From Oscillatoria sp. HE19RPO (GTDB taxonomy: Bacteria > Cyanobacteriota > Cyanobacteriia > Cyanobacteriales > Laspinemataceae): a DNA stretch of 64,000 nucleotides. The stretch covers positions 1-64,000 of the forward strand of contig NZ_JAMXOT010000036.1 in the NCBI RefSeq assembly GCF_024220515.1, read 5' to 3'. This document shows, piece by piece, positions 28,901-37,615 of this stretch. Under the pieces are notes generated by a model. The model did not search any database. It was given only the letters and a program-made list of their open reading frames with translations, and was not told the DNA's origin. Positions within the stretch are counted from its first letter, which is position 1; each line of letters starts with the position of its first letter. The position numbers were made by a program, and so were the translations under genes.

Positions 28901-29009
28901 GATGGCGGAATTGGGCATTGCGGATTCACCGCGTGCCGCCTCATCCACTGCCGGAGGACCCCAGGGTTTTCCCAATTATCCGGGCCTCCCCGGGTTGGAA
29001 GCGACCTAA
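25965..29009 (+). CDS. Transporter-like membrane protein (ADP/ATP carrier-like/MFS fold) with C-terminal HEAT repeats
   Basis: This 1014-residue protein has about 12 transmembrane helices in residues 1-450 (for example 'VTIFLMRLWLEAIFALNDLNTSITANQLF', quoted in part; 'FWGLVSLKFIEELLKYTLIEG' region) in the arrangement of bacterial Npt/Tlc-like nucleotide transporters and related MFS-like proteins. Residues about 480-990 are alpha-helical HEAT/ARM-like repeats with the pattern 'DPVVRGTAASSIMRRG', 'DESLRVRCALLEVIAS' and 'HPKSFVREAVLAYL'. HEAT arrays bind partner proteins. The cyclic-nucleotide-binding gene 98 bases downstream is probably in the same operon; in some relatives a cNMP domain is fused to this type of protein. 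Actual transport activity and substrate are unknown, and the membrane part may be a sensor rather than a carrier. Confidence 0.72.
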   Translation: MELKEQRFAAKGRLATALLQWLNLRPEEGERTWLMFAFYTVTSIGMLWLEASTVGLFLNEYGAESLPWIYVAGAGLGSFLGVMYSWMQRFLPLRQVIVSVAIFMAIPLLFFRVALNIAIAAAVTIFLMRLWLEAIFALNDLNTSITANQLFNIREIKRTYPLISSGILLADVISGFSLPVLLRVVGLNNVLVTSCVMMLLGAFLLFYLSRTYKQAFPDAPRTTSLENEPDFTNRRLGGPLKGYVIPLFGFFILAEALHLVVDFLFLSELEQQNPAGQDLAIGIASFLGVFNGILGLFELVMQWFASSRIVERFGVFAAATLLPAAVVLLSAFSLTPILPFFWGLVSLKFIEELLKYTLIEGTGPVFFQPLPDSIRSNIQSMVNGIAEPLAVGVTGVAILAAIWVCRMIFPQATPQEILGYQGTVFLVSVVLMGLGWFFIVWILRSRYLGLLVSSAERGRLGVSDVDMRALKRTVVETLEQKGNEDDKRSCIELLTQIDPEHVGEALAPLLPNLTPNLQRQSLEVMLNHPNPIYTSHLRTLLNQTVTPEVLALALRYIWLTEPELDIEQLRPYLRADVDPVVRGTAASSIMRRGNREQKAEATNALRHMLTHKQERERVMGCRALGEADYLQGLRLFIPNLLQDESLRVRCALLEVIASTHLEEYYPSLLRGLYYKSTRESAMRALVRLENEILDRLVALAEDIHKPDLVRMHAWTAIGQIGTLESLNVLVNHLVTSWGTTRRNILRILLKIPKEGGIEGVLDRIGRSGVEMLIDQELMLMGQIYQALIGLNPEETVGREANLLRRALRDVISDSVDRLFLLMKFLYPLGSIQAAAFNLKSGVRTNMARGLEILDNTLDIPSKRILLSILDRRADEEKLQSLSELIAIEPLSASDRLRRLVDLRHFISEWPLACCFHLARASRWSLSAEQTLACLNHPKSFVREAVLAYLKVASPRALAELLPRMKNDRDRLVASQVKEMMAELGIADSPRAASSTAGGPQGFPNYPGLPGLEAT

Positions 29010-29107
29010 AGTACGGTAAAAGTAAAAAGATAAAAGGAAAATTTTTGTTTTTGCCTTTTTACTCCTGATTACTTTTTAGGCTTTATTTTTTACGGTTTAC
29101 TGTCGTA

Positions 29108-29596
29108 ATGCTCACCAGTGTTGACCGATTATTATTTGTCAGGGCCGTTCCGATTTTTAAGGAACTTCGGGATGACTTTCTCGTGCGTCTGGCTTCCGTG
29201 ATGGATGAGCTATCTTTCCCGGCAAAGCATACCATCTTCACCGAAGGTCAGGAGGGGCGATCGCTCTATATCGTCGTTTCTGGTAAGGTCCGCGTTCACA
29301 TTGGCAATCGAGACCTGGCTAAACTAGAACAGGGAACCTGTTTTGGCGAAATGTCTTTGTTCGATGCTGAACCCCGTTCAGCTTCTGTCACGACTCTGGA
29401 ACCCTGCGAGTGTCTGGTGTTGACTCAGCAGCAACTCTACGATGCCATTGATGAAACTCCCGGAATTGCCATCAATATCATCCGTCTGCTCTCTCGTCGG
29501 ATCCGCGAACTGAATCGGGTCAACGCTCAAACGGCGGCACAATCACAGCAGTCGGGAAGTGACTTACGCAGTGCGGGAACGAATGTGCCAGGATAG
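29108..29596 (+). CDS. Cyclic nucleotide-binding (Crp-type cNMP) domain protein
   Basis: This 162-residue protein consists of one cNMP-binding beta-roll with a short C-terminal tail and no helix-turn-helix. The fold marks are 'SFPAKHTIFTEGQEGRSLY', 'VVSGKVRVHIG' and the phosphate-binding cassette 'FGEMSLFDAEPRSASVTT', with the conserved Glu and Arg that contact the cyclic phosphate and ribose. It can therefore sense cAMP or cGMP but not bind DNA itself. It probably acts on the upstream HEAT-repeat membrane protein, with which it seems co-transcribed. The last 25 residues are Gln/Ser-rich and likely unstructured. Confidence 0.88.
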   Translation: MLTSVDRLLFVRAVPIFKELRDDFLVRLASVMDELSFPAKHTIFTEGQEGRSLYIVVSGKVRVHIGNRDLAKLEQGTCFGEMSLFDAEPRSASVTTLEPCECLVLTQQQLYDAIDETPGIAINIIRLLSRRIRELNRVNAQTAAQSQQSGSDLRSAGTNVPG

Positions 29597-29760
29597 TAGG
29601 GTCCAGGGGAAAGAGCGAACCCTCCGGATGCACTCGTTTCTGATGGAAGAATGGGCCATTCTCCCCGGGTTCATATCAATCTCTATCTATAAAGGCCCCA
29701 ACCCTTGAACCGTTTAGACTGGGTAAGTGGTTCTATTTTGGCTAAGATGCCATAGAGGTT

Positions 29761-30552
29761 ATGCAAGGGAAAATACCGTTTATCATTGCTTTGGCGGCAG
29801 GAGCGATCGCCGCCGCACTCGGAGGTGCCTATTTCGCATCCCAATCATCCCAATCACCCCCATCTCCCCCATCTCCCCCTCCAGTCACTCAAACCCCCAC
29901 CCAATCTCCCCAATCTCCCCCATCTCCCCAACCTTCCCAATCTCCCCAATCTCCCCAATCTCCTCCATCTCCCCAACCTTCCCCAACCCCAACTCCAGAA
30001 CCCATCATGATTACCCCCTCCCAAGACAATTGCAAAATTACCACTGCCATTGTCTCCGATCCCAACCCCCCAGCTAACGTTCGTTCCAGTCCAGAAGTAA
30101 CCGCCACGAATCTTTTAGGGACACTGAGTAATGGCACTTTTCTCAGTGTTACAGAAGAACAAAATGGCTGGTTTAAAATCAATAGTCCGGTAGACGGTTG
30201 GATTGCCAAAAGTATCACCGAAAGTTCTTGTTCTGAAATCACTGAACGGATTAATTTCCCCCCCAATGGCACCTCTGCGCGAGTCAAAGGGCGGATTATT
30301 GGCGGAGGAAGTCATGAATATCTGCTCAAGGCATCTGCCGGTCAAACCTTGACCCTCTCGGTTTCCGAAGGCGCGTTGCCGTTTGTCTTTATCCCCAATG
30401 ACCCCAATCGGCAAACTGAACTCACCGGGGGGGGTCACTATACGGGTCTGGACAACTGGAGTGGGACTCTCCCCACAACCGGGGACTATCTCCTGGTTTT
30501 AGACTCAAATTTCCGAGGGTTTAGCTATGACTTTTTAGTTGAAGTCAAGTAA
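29761..30552 (+). CDS. Membrane-anchored SH3-domain protein with Pro/Ser-rich linker
   Basis: This 263-residue protein has a signal anchor (IPFIIALAAGAIAAALGGAY), then a low-complexity linker of SP/PP/SQ repeats (about 30-80), then a bacterial SH3 (SH3b) domain (about 88-160: 'PPANVRSSPEVTATNLLG', 'NGWFKINSPVDGWIAKS'). The C-terminal beta-rich domain (about 165-263; 'GGGSHEYLLKASAGQTL', 'TGDYLLVLDS') looks like the PPC/lysozyme-inhibitor-like domains that often follow SH3b in cyanobacteria. SH3b binds cell-wall peptides, so a periplasmic wall-associated role is likely. The linker DNA (29850-29995) is a pyrimidine-rich TCTCCCCAA-type tandem repeat and may vary in length between strains. Confidence 0.75.
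   Translation: MQGKIPFIIALAAGAIAAALGGAYFASQSSQSPPSPPSPPPVTQTPTQSPQSPPSPQPSQSPQSPQSPPSPQPSPTPTPEPIMITPSQDNCKITTAIVSDPNPPANVRSSPEVTATNLLGTLSNGTFLSVTEEQNGWFKINSPVDGWIAKSITESSCSEITERINFPPNGTSARVKGRIIGGGSHEYLLKASAGQTLTLSVSEGALPFVFIPNDPNRQTELTGGGHYTGLDNWSGTLPTTGDYLLVLDSNFRGFSYDFLVEVK
29850..29995 (+). repeat. Pyrimidine-rich tandem repeat (CCATCTCCCC / CAATCTCCCC)
   Basis: Imperfect repeats of about 9-12 bases encode the Pro/Ser-rich linker of the SH3-domain protein. Slippage here would change linker length in-frame when whole 9-base units are gained or lost. Confidence 0.7.
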
Positions 30553-30560
30553 TCCTGAAA

Positions 30561-31289
30561 CTACTCGATCGCCTCTAAAGAAATGTCCAACAAGGGATAA
30601 TCTTGCCAGTTTTCTGCATCAAAATGCCACCATTCGGTAATGAGGGGAATAAAGCCCTGTTGAGTCATCACCGATTCGAGTAATTGGCTATTTTGGCGGG
30701 CTTGGTTGCTGACATCGGTTCCTGGGTAATCTCGGGCGGCGCGATCGGTAAAATCATCAAAGTCCGTAGGCATTTCTAATTCATTACCCCTTGCATCAAT
30801 TAGGGTTAAATCTACCGCTGCACCGCGATTGTGTCGCGACCCCCTTGCTGGATTAGCAACATAACGAGGATCGGGCAACGCTTCCCACATTTTCCTCGTT
30901 ACCGATAAGGGTCTGTAACAATCAAAAACTTTCAACCCCAGTCCCCGAGGTTGCAATTGCTCTTGAACTCGGGATAACTTTTGAGCGACGCTAGTTCGCA
31001 GAAGACATCGAGGGACGGAGTAGAGTTTGACCTTCAAAAAATTATTAGCTGTGGCATAGCGAATATCAAGGGTAATATCGGGATTAATATCTTGGATATC
31101 TACCAACTTCTCTCCCTCAAACTGCTCTGTATCTGGAGTTCTCTCCCCGACAATTGATGGACTCTGCAATACCTCTTCTCCCGCCTTAAATTCCTCTAAA
31201 ATCCGAACGGATTCCGCTGGTTGCCAGAATCCAATGGTGAGGACTAACCCTAAAACCACCGAAAATAACAGGATGTAATTAATTTTCAT
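30561..31289 (-). CDS. VanX/DdpX-like D-alanyl-D-alanine dipeptidase (M15D)
   Basis: This zinc peptidase is expected to cleave D-Ala-D-Ala. 242 residues from the ATG at 31289; a TTG at 31319 is less likely. An N-terminal hydrophobic segment (ILLFSVVLGLVLTIGFW) exports or anchors it in the periplasm. The M15 motifs are intact: 'SRHNRGAAVDLTL' gives the Zn ligands His and Asp (SxHxxGxAxD), 'EWWHFD' supplies the catalytic Glu and third ligand His, and 'FDCYRPLSV' holds the conserved Arg. In non-resistant bacteria such enzymes recycle peptidoglycan dipeptide. It converges with the SH3 protein gene, with only 8 bases between stops. Confidence 0.9.
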   Translation of the reverse strand: MKINYILLFSVVLGLVLTIGFWQPAESVRILEEFKAGEEVLQSPSIVGERTPDTEQFEGEKLVDIQDINPDITLDIRYATANNFLKVKLYSVPRCLLRTSVAQKLSRVQEQLQPRGLGLKVFDCYRPLSVTRKMWEALPDPRYVANPARGSRHNRGAAVDLTLIDARGNELEMPTDFDDFTDRAARDYPGTDVSNQARQNSQLLESVMTQQGFIPLITEWWHFDAENWQDYPLLDISLEAIE

Positions 31290-31656
31290 GGGTTTTCGTT
31301 CAGTTTTGTTGAATGTCAATTAATGAATATAAGGATTTAGTTAATTCAAATTTCTAGTTTATTTTCCTTAATTTAAGGTTGAAACCCTCTTGACTATAAA
31401 TCATAAGCGGTAATTTTATAAAGCTCAGAAGGATGTTTCATGAAGTCATCAAATCAAGCAAGCCTTCAGTAAGGGCTCTATTTTCCTTCAAAAAATCAAT
31501 ACACTGCCAGATGGGGCAAGGGATGAAAATGATAGTGGCTTCATAAAATTTAACCAAATCCGGATCCCGAGGAGGAGCGGAAAAGGAATACTGTGAAAAG
31601 ACCGATAAATAGCTTGACAGTTTCTGCCTAAAACTGACCCCTACGGTAAAATCATC

Positions 31657-34473
31657 ATGGCCATTTTCCCACAAGAGCGGGGTGAAACACCCGAATTCCT
31701 CAATCCTTTAAATCCTTATCATTATGGTCTGTTGGCCTACTGGGTGTTTTTTCGTCCCAGTGTACTCCGAAGCTATTTGTACAAAGCTGCCCCGGATTTG
31801 TATCGACAAAGCGGATGGAGTAAATTCCGGGGGAGTTTTAAAGTTCCGGGATATCGAAACCTGTATCTGATGGCGACTGCCTCGGTGGTGAAATGTTTGT
31901 TCCTCCTGGCATTCACATTTTTGCTCTATACGATTGCGGTGCAACAAGGTCATACCGGATCCATTAATTCTGTCCTGGCCCTTTCCAATACTCAAGCGAT
32001 TTCTGCTTCAGGGAGAGACTTTACTGGAAACAGCAGCTTAAAAGTGTGGGATTTGGATAGAGGTGCATTGTTGCAAACCCTACCGGGTAATACCGGCGGA
32101 ATTAATGCCTTGGCGTTACTCTCAGGAGACCGGGTTATTTCAGGTGGCGCAGACCGCACGGTTAATATTTGGGACATCCAAGGGGGCGATCGCCTCCAGA
32201 CTCTCCAAAACCACCGGCGCTGGATTGAAGACCTCGCAGTTACCCCAGACCAAAAATTAGCCATTTCTGCCTCAGCAGACAATACCCTCATCGTCTGGGA
32301 TATCCAGTCCGGAAAAAAACTGCATACTCTGGAAGGCCATAGGGGACCTGTAAACAGTGTAACCCTCACCCCAGATGGAACCCAGGCCATTTCTGGATCG
32401 ACAGATGGAACCGTGAAAATTTGGAATCTGGCACAGGGAACTCTCCTGCAAACCTTAAGCGGTCATACCGCCCGGGTTAATGCAGTCACCGTCACCCCGA
32501 ATGGAGAACAGGTGATTTCGGCTAGTCTGGATGGTTCAGTTAAAGTGTGGGCCCGGTCATCGGGTACGCAAGTGCAGAATTTGACCGCACATCCTGGAGG
32601 GGTCAATACCATTGCAGTTACCCCTGACGGACAACAGGTGGTTTCTGGCGGTATGGATGGAACCCTCAAGGTTTGGAACCTGAATGAGGGAACTCTCCAG
32701 TATGAATTAACCGGACATCAGGGGTGGATTAATGGATTAGCAGTTACCCCGGACGGACAGCAAGTGGTGTCGGCCTCTTCGGACCATACCCTTAAAGTCT
32801 GGAACCTCCAACAAGGGACTTTGGTACATACCCTCGCTGGACATCAAGAGTGGGTGAGATCCGTGGCGGTGACCCCCGATGGACAACGAGTGATCTCCGG
32901 TGCAGGCGATCGCCTCCCAAAAGTCTGGAATCTCACCTCGGGTGAAGAAATTCCCCTCAAAGCAGTCCAACGCACCCTCTTTTGGACGACCCTCGGGTTT
33001 GCAGTTGGAGTGGTTTTCCTGTGGATCTGGATTGTATTGGCAACGGCACTGCTTCTCACCTGTAGTTTTATAATCTTTGGACTGGCCGGTAGTGTGTTAG
33101 CGGCCTTGGTACTGGCGCTATTTGGGGGTTTCGCGTTCACGAGTCTGTTTATATTAAATGATTTGATGAGCATCAATCCCCCTTATGAACAGGCCTTCGG
33201 AGCGATCGCCATTGATCCGACGGTGCTCACCGTCGGGTTTGCAATTTTTCTGGGGACAATTTGGTTTGTGGCCTTTGCTTTAGCTGGACGCCCAGGGGTG
33301 GCTGCCTTAGCGGGAATTGCGTTGATTTTCACGATCGCGGTGGCCTTGGCTGCATTCGAGGCAAATATCATCAAAGATAAAGACATTGCCTCCCGAATCC
33401 GGTTTGTGGCGGGAGTTTCCCGAGGGTTTGAAATTGGGATTTACTTTAATTTGCTGGTGACGATCGGGTCCTTACGCCTCTTGTTTTACCCAATTGAGTT
33501 AATTGCTGCATTCAAACCTAACCGACGGGGTGAGAGACATCCAGTTTTTTGGGATGAGTTGGTCGTGTTGCCGCTGCCGAATACTCGCAAATCTCTACTC
33601 CAGCAGTTGCAACGGGATGAAAAGACTGGGTTACACCAAGTCGCAGAAGTCTGCCGCAACCCCTTTCAGCGTTCCGTTGCCTTGAGTGCTTTATCTCGAT
33701 ATTTACATTCCACCCCAAACCCCCTACATCTGCTGTATGCGATCGCCCGCGACCCGAATTTAAGGGCTTATCTCTGGTCCCCAGTGAGTGCTGAAGATTG
33801 GCGAGGAATTCCGGAACGCCGACAAGTCTTACTGGGGGAATTGGGTTTGCAATCGGTGAAATGTGGGAGTGATTGGTTGAATCAATTCGCTGAGGATGGC
33901 ATTGGGGTGCTGACTTGGCTGCGGCGATCGCATCGTCAAACCCCCTTAACTCGGTTCTCGGCCTTGCTGTACCAGTTGCTCAATTGCGAGTCTGTGAATC
34001 AGTCGGGGTGGGATTGGACTCCCTACAAGCAAAACCTCCTCAATCTTCGAGAGTATCCGGGGGGTGTAGAAATTCTCGAATCCTTGACAATCTTGGCTGC
34101 ACTGTCATCCTTGGATAACCTTTCTAACCTCCGGATTGCCTTACAGACTCTCCAAGAATCGGAACTGGCTGCTTTTTATGAGGGGGAAGCAAACTCGCGG
34201 ATGCCAGTCGCTGGGGTGATTCGACCGGAGGTTCTGAATGCGATCGCTCGTCTGGGAGAAATAGGCTCCTTAATCTCTAGCCATTCTGAACAGCCGGACC
34301 CGGTAAAACGATGGGCCATCCTAGCTAGAGCCACGGTAGCCCTGGATACTCTGGAGTCCGAGGCGATCGCCTCCTTCGTCACGCCGGAACGGGTGATTCT
34401 TCAGCAGATTATCCGCCAGTGGCGGCAGTTGTTACTCCGAGAAACCGCTGCAACGGACCCCAGCTTGGTTTAA
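31657..34473 (+). CDS. WD40-repeat membrane protein
   Basis: In this 938-residue protein a transmembrane helix at about 73-92 (VKCLFLLAFTFLLYTIAV) precedes eight WD40 repeats (about 97-432; each ends like 'VWNLNEG' or 'IWDIQGG'), enough for a closed propeller. About five to six further membrane helices follow (about 440-610; 'FAVGVVFLWIWIVLATALLL'). The last 320 residues are soluble and mostly helical, and I do not recognise them. With the single helix before the propeller, the WD40 part could face either side. WD40 propellers are interaction platforms and no enzyme domain is present. Upstream (31290-31656) is a 370-base region with no convincing gene. Confidence 0.82.
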   Translation: MAIFPQERGETPEFLNPLNPYHYGLLAYWVFFRPSVLRSYLYKAAPDLYRQSGWSKFRGSFKVPGYRNLYLMATASVVKCLFLLAFTFLLYTIAVQQGHTGSINSVLALSNTQAISASGRDFTGNSSLKVWDLDRGALLQTLPGNTGGINALALLSGDRVISGGADRTVNIWDIQGGDRLQTLQNHRRWIEDLAVTPDQKLAISASADNTLIVWDIQSGKKLHTLEGHRGPVNSVTLTPDGTQAISGSTDGTVKIWNLAQGTLLQTLSGHTARVNAVTVTPNGEQVISASLDGSVKVWARSSGTQVQNLTAHPGGVNTIAVTPDGQQVVSGGMDGTLKVWNLNEGTLQYELTGHQGWINGLAVTPDGQQVVSASSDHTLKVWNLQQGTLVHTLAGHQEWVRSVAVTPDGQRVISGAGDRLPKVWNLTSGEEIPLKAVQRTLFWTTLGFAVGVVFLWIWIVLATALLLTCSFIIFGLAGSVLAALVLALFGGFAFTSLFILNDLMSINPPYEQAFGAIAIDPTVLTVGFAIFLGTIWFVAFALAGRPGVAALAGIALIFTIAVALAAFEANIIKDKDIASRIRFVAGVSRGFEIGIYFNLLVTIGSLRLLFYPIELIAAFKPNRRGERHPVFWDELVVLPLPNTRKSLLQQLQRDEKTGLHQVAEVCRNPFQRSVALSALSRYLHSTPNPLHLLYAIARDPNLRAYLWSPVSAEDWRGIPERRQVLLGELGLQSVKCGSDWLNQFAEDGIGVLTWLRRSHRQTPLTRFSALLYQLLNCESVNQSGWDWTPYKQNLLNLREYPGGVEILESLTILAALSSLDNLSNLRIALQTLQESELAAFYEGEANSRMPVAGVIRPEVLNAIARLGEIGSLISSHSEQPDPVKRWAILARATVALDTLESEAIASFVTPERVILQQIIRQWRQLLLRETAATDPSLV

Positions 34474-34572
34474 GAGCAATTCCCACCTCGCTTTTCAGCC
34501 GCTGATATTGCTCGGTTGCGATCGGGTCGGTTCCGGGGGACCTACCCACCTCAATCTCTAGCCAACCCCTCC

Positions 34573-34738
34573 GGGAACTCCAAAAAATCAAATCTCCAAA
34601 ACGTTCGTTCGTAGTGACGCCTCAACGGAGTAGTCCCGTGAATGTAGGGGCGCAATGCTTGCGCCCTGCCTGGGGCGCAAGCATTGCGCCCCTACACATC
34701 TCAGTTGAACAGTTGGATGATTTATATTTGGCAATCCT
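34573..34738. mobile_element. MITE-like element, divergent family A copy with long palindrome
   Basis: It starts GGGAACTCCAAAAAATCAAA and ends near TTGGATGATTTATATTTGGCAATCC, matching the ends of family A, but the core is different. The core is a perfect 23-bp inverted repeat (34644-34666 and 34673-34695, GTAGGGGCGCAATGCTTG...). No clear target duplication is seen. Confidence 0.5.
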
Positions 34739-34832
34739 CTAAACCCCCCGGAAGATCTACCGCAGCCATCTTCCTTGAAGGGTTGGGTTTTGGCAAACCG
34801 ATTAGGACTGTTTGAGGGGAGTTCTTCGGAAT

Positions 34833-35906
34833 CTATTCTGTGGCTTTTAACTCTTCCCACATGGCCGAATAGGCCGCTTTCGGATGATAGGACTCGTCAA
34901 AAATTAAGGGAGCTTTACCTCCTGTAAACCCAGTCAACCAGGTATGGCGATCGGTGAATCCCCACATCATTAAAGTGTTGCAGTTTGAAGCCTCTAAACA
35001 GACCTTTAGGAAATCCCGGTACATTTTAGCTTGTGCCTCTAATTGTTCCTCCCGGGTGCCGCTAAACTGATCAATCGGAATATCCATTTCCGTAATCATC
35101 ACCTCTAACCCCAATTCGGCATACCGCTTCATATTTTCAGCGACTTCTTCGGCGTTTTTTGCCGATAAAAATCCCAAGTGGGTTTGGAAACCTACGGCAT
35201 CGAGGGGTGTTCCTCTTTCCCGTAATTCTTTGGCTAAGTTATAAAACGAATCAGACTTAGAATTAAGTCCTTCCGCATAGTCGTTAATATATAATAAAGT
35301 ATCTGGATCCGCTTCACGAGTCCACCGGAGCGCTAGGTCAATATATTCTGGTCCAATGGTTTTAGACCAGATGGTTTCTCTTAAGCTCCCATCGGCTTCT
35401 ACGGGTTCATTCACCACATCCCAAGCATAAATTTGACCGCGATAATGACTGACTACGGTCTGAATGTGATCGTGAAGGATTTCCATCAGTTCATCTCGGG
35501 AAAAATTTCCTTCAACGACCCACCGGGGAACGGCGTGAAACCATGCCAGTGCATGACCGATCACTTTAATATCATGTTCGTGAGCAAACTGAACGATCGC
35601 ATCAACTTGAGTAAAATTATAGCGGTCCCGTTCTGGATGCAATCGCCAAAATTTTGTATGATTCTCAGGCATCAGAATGTTAAATTCCCGCGCTAGTACC
35701 TCTCGATAGGGAACTTCATTTTGTAAGGGGCCCGGTTGAACGGCAGTTCCAATTAAAAAGTCCCGTTTTGCTGCCAGCAATCGCAGAGACTCTGCTGGCG
35801 AATCGGTGCGGGGGGGTTGTGGATTTGTCGCCGTACTTGTGGTGGCGATCGCCAAGACGATCGCCAGCATCACCAGAATATATGCGATGAAAGAACGAAG
35901 TTTCAT
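34833..35906 (-). CDS. Endo-1,4-beta-xylanase, glycoside hydrolase family 10
   Basis: This 357-residue exported enzyme has a signal peptide of about 26 residues (FIAYILVMLAIVLAIATTSTA) followed by a single GH10 (beta/alpha)8 barrel. The family marks are all present: 'NILMPENHTKFWRLHPERD', 'VIGHALAWFHAVPRWV', the acid/base E167 in 'WDVVNEPVE', and the nucleophile E273 in 'MITEMDIPID'. 'WGFTDRHTWL' and 'DESYHPKAAY' close the barrel. GH10 enzymes cleave beta-1,4-xylan with retention. A cyanobacterial xylanase may act on plant debris in mats or on the cell's own sheath polysaccharide. It has no carbohydrate-binding module. With the GH116 and sugar ABC genes this suggests glycan use, though they are not in one operon. 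Confidence 0.94.
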   Translation of the reverse strand: MKLRSFIAYILVMLAIVLAIATTSTATNPQPPRTDSPAESLRLLAAKRDFLIGTAVQPGPLQNEVPYREVLAREFNILMPENHTKFWRLHPERDRYNFTQVDAIVQFAHEHDIKVIGHALAWFHAVPRWVVEGNFSRDELMEILHDHIQTVVSHYRGQIYAWDVVNEPVEADGSLRETIWSKTIGPEYIDLALRWTREADPDTLLYINDYAEGLNSKSDSFYNLAKELRERGTPLDAVGFQTHLGFLSAKNAEEVAENMKRYAELGLEVMITEMDIPIDQFSGTREEQLEAQAKMYRDFLKVCLEASNCNTLMMWGFTDRHTWLTGFTGGKAPLIFDESYHPKAAYSAMWEELKATE

Positions 35907-35956
35907 GCGCGACCTCTATAAAAATGAAGGAGACAGGATCAAGCCATCAAGGATGA

Positions 35957-36075
35957 TACCAAATCCGGTTGTCTCAAGTGGATTTTCTCTTTAGCCCGCG
36001 CAGGCGGGCTTCGTCCGTATAGCCCCACCCTTGAGGGTGCGGGTTTTTATAGACCTTTAAAAACCGGATTCCGTA
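35957..36075. mobile_element. MITE-like element, family B (copy 3)
   Basis: This 119-bp unit has ends TACCAAATCCGGTTG and AACCGGATTCCGTA. Flanks are TGA and TCA, a target duplication with one mismatch or none. The core carries GCCCGCGCAGGCGGGC and CACCCTTGAGGGTG. Confidence 0.7.
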
Positions 36076-36144
36076 TCAGAAGGATGAATCGAACCCTTGA
36101 CCCTTCAATTCATCCTTCATCCCTACGCTTCTTTTTAGCAGGTT

Positions 36145-37440
36145 TTAAATGTTTAAGCGTTGGTAAACCGTATCCAAGTGTCTGAGTTGGTATTTCGGGT
36201 CGAAACAGTCTTCGATTTCCTGCGGTGACAGTTTCTCGGTGACGGTGGCATCTTTGACGATCGCCCCATGAAAGTCCCCGTTGGGTTGATTCCAGGCTTG
36301 ATGCGCGCAGGACTGCACGACTTTATAAGCCGCTTCCCGATTCATGCCTTTTTCCACTAAGGCCAGCATCACCCGCTGACTGAAAATTACGCCGCCGTAA
36401 ACGTTCATATTCCGCTTCATGTTCTCGGGATAGACTTGGAGATTTTTCACCAATTCTGAAATTTCCCTTAACATAAAGTGAGTTAAAATGCAAGCATCAG
36501 GCAGAATCACTCGTTCGACAGAACTATGGGAAATATCCCGTTCATGCCACAGTGCCACATTTTCCAAAGCAGTTCCGGCATGACCCCGCACGATTCTCGC
36601 CATCCCGGTTAAGCGTTCGGAGCGAATCGGGTTACGCTTATGAGGCATAGCCGACGAGCCTTTTTGTCCTTTGGAGAAGAATTCCTCTACTTCCAGAACA
36701 TCGGTGCGCTGGAGGTTGCGAATTTCGACGGCAAAGCGTTCGATAGAAGCCGCTAGGAGCGCTAGATGTTGCACAAACTCAGCATGGCGATCGCGCGAGA
36801 TCACCTGAGTGGAGGCGGTATCGGGTTCGAGTCCGAGTTTCTGACAGGCAATCTCTTCAATGCGGGGTTCGATGTTGGCGTAGGTTCCCACGGCACCGGA
36901 GATTTTCCCCACGGCAATGGACGATCGCACCCGCACCAGGCGATCGCGATGGCGCAACATTTCCGCTAACCATCCAGCCAGTTTAAACCCAAAGGTAATC
37001 GGTTCGGCATGAATCCCATGCGATCGCCCGACTTGCACCGTATCCCGGTGTTGCTGCGCTTGATAGCGAATCGCTGCGATCGCCGTTTCCAATTCCGACA
37101 GCAACAAATCCAGACTCGCCACCATCTGCAATGCTAAAGCCGTGTCTAACACATCGGAACTGGTTAATCCCAAATGAATGTACCGTCCAGCTTCCCCGAC
37201 GTACTCATTCACATTGGTCAAAAAGGCAATCACGTCATGGCGAACTTCCGCCTCAATTTCGAGGATGCGTTTGGGGTCAAAATTAGCCTTGGCTTTAATC
37301 TCTTCCACTGCCGAGGCGGGTATATAACCCAGTTCGGCTTGCGCGTCACAAACCGCTAGCTCGACTTCGAGCCAGGTTTTAAATTTATAGGTCTCAGTCC
37401 ACAGTTCGCCCATTTCGGGCAAGGTATAGCGCTCGATCAA
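36145..37440 (-). CDS. purB: Adenylosuccinate lyase
   Basis: PurB carries out two steps of purine synthesis: SAICAR to AICAR, and adenylosuccinate to AMP, both releasing fumarate. 431 residues, the usual length for this class. The start MIERYTLPEMGELWTE is typical. The fumarase/lyase signature is 'GSSAMPHKRNP' (mobile loop with catalytic Ser), and 'TSSDVLDTALALQ' and 'RSHGIHAEPITFG' bear the other active-site residues, including the conserved His. It is a cytoplasmic homotetramer by family knowledge. It stands alone on this strand, with MITE-like elements on both sides. Confidence 0.97.
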   Translation of the reverse strand: MIERYTLPEMGELWTETYKFKTWLEVELAVCDAQAELGYIPASAVEEIKAKANFDPKRILEIEAEVRHDVIAFLTNVNEYVGEAGRYIHLGLTSSDVLDTALALQMVASLDLLLSELETAIAAIRYQAQQHRDTVQVGRSHGIHAEPITFGFKLAGWLAEMLRHRDRLVRVRSSIAVGKISGAVGTYANIEPRIEEIACQKLGLEPDTASTQVISRDRHAEFVQHLALLAASIERFAVEIRNLQRTDVLEVEEFFSKGQKGSSAMPHKRNPIRSERLTGMARIVRGHAGTALENVALWHERDISHSSVERVILPDACILTHFMLREISELVKNLQVYPENMKRNMNVYGGVIFSQRVMLALVEKGMNREAAYKVVQSCAHQAWNQPNGDFHGAIVKDATVTEKLSPQEIEDCFDPKYQLRHLDTVYQRLNI

Positions 37441-37615
37441 GGTCTGGCACAGAACACAACTGTCTCATTTTACCCCCTCTGTCTGCATATTCTGTCCGTA
37501 GTTCGCTCAATCTTTTTTGGCCCAGTTTATTACCTGATTTTCGACCCCAAAATCATTACGATTTATGACAATTCGGGGAAAACAGCAGCCTTGGCGATCG
37601 CCTCGGGCTTTCTGA

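Noticed and set aside
31438-31674. 78-codon minus-strand frame before the WD40 gene
   Set aside because: It overlaps the WD40 gene start, has no ribosome-binding site and no recognisable family; not strong enough to call.
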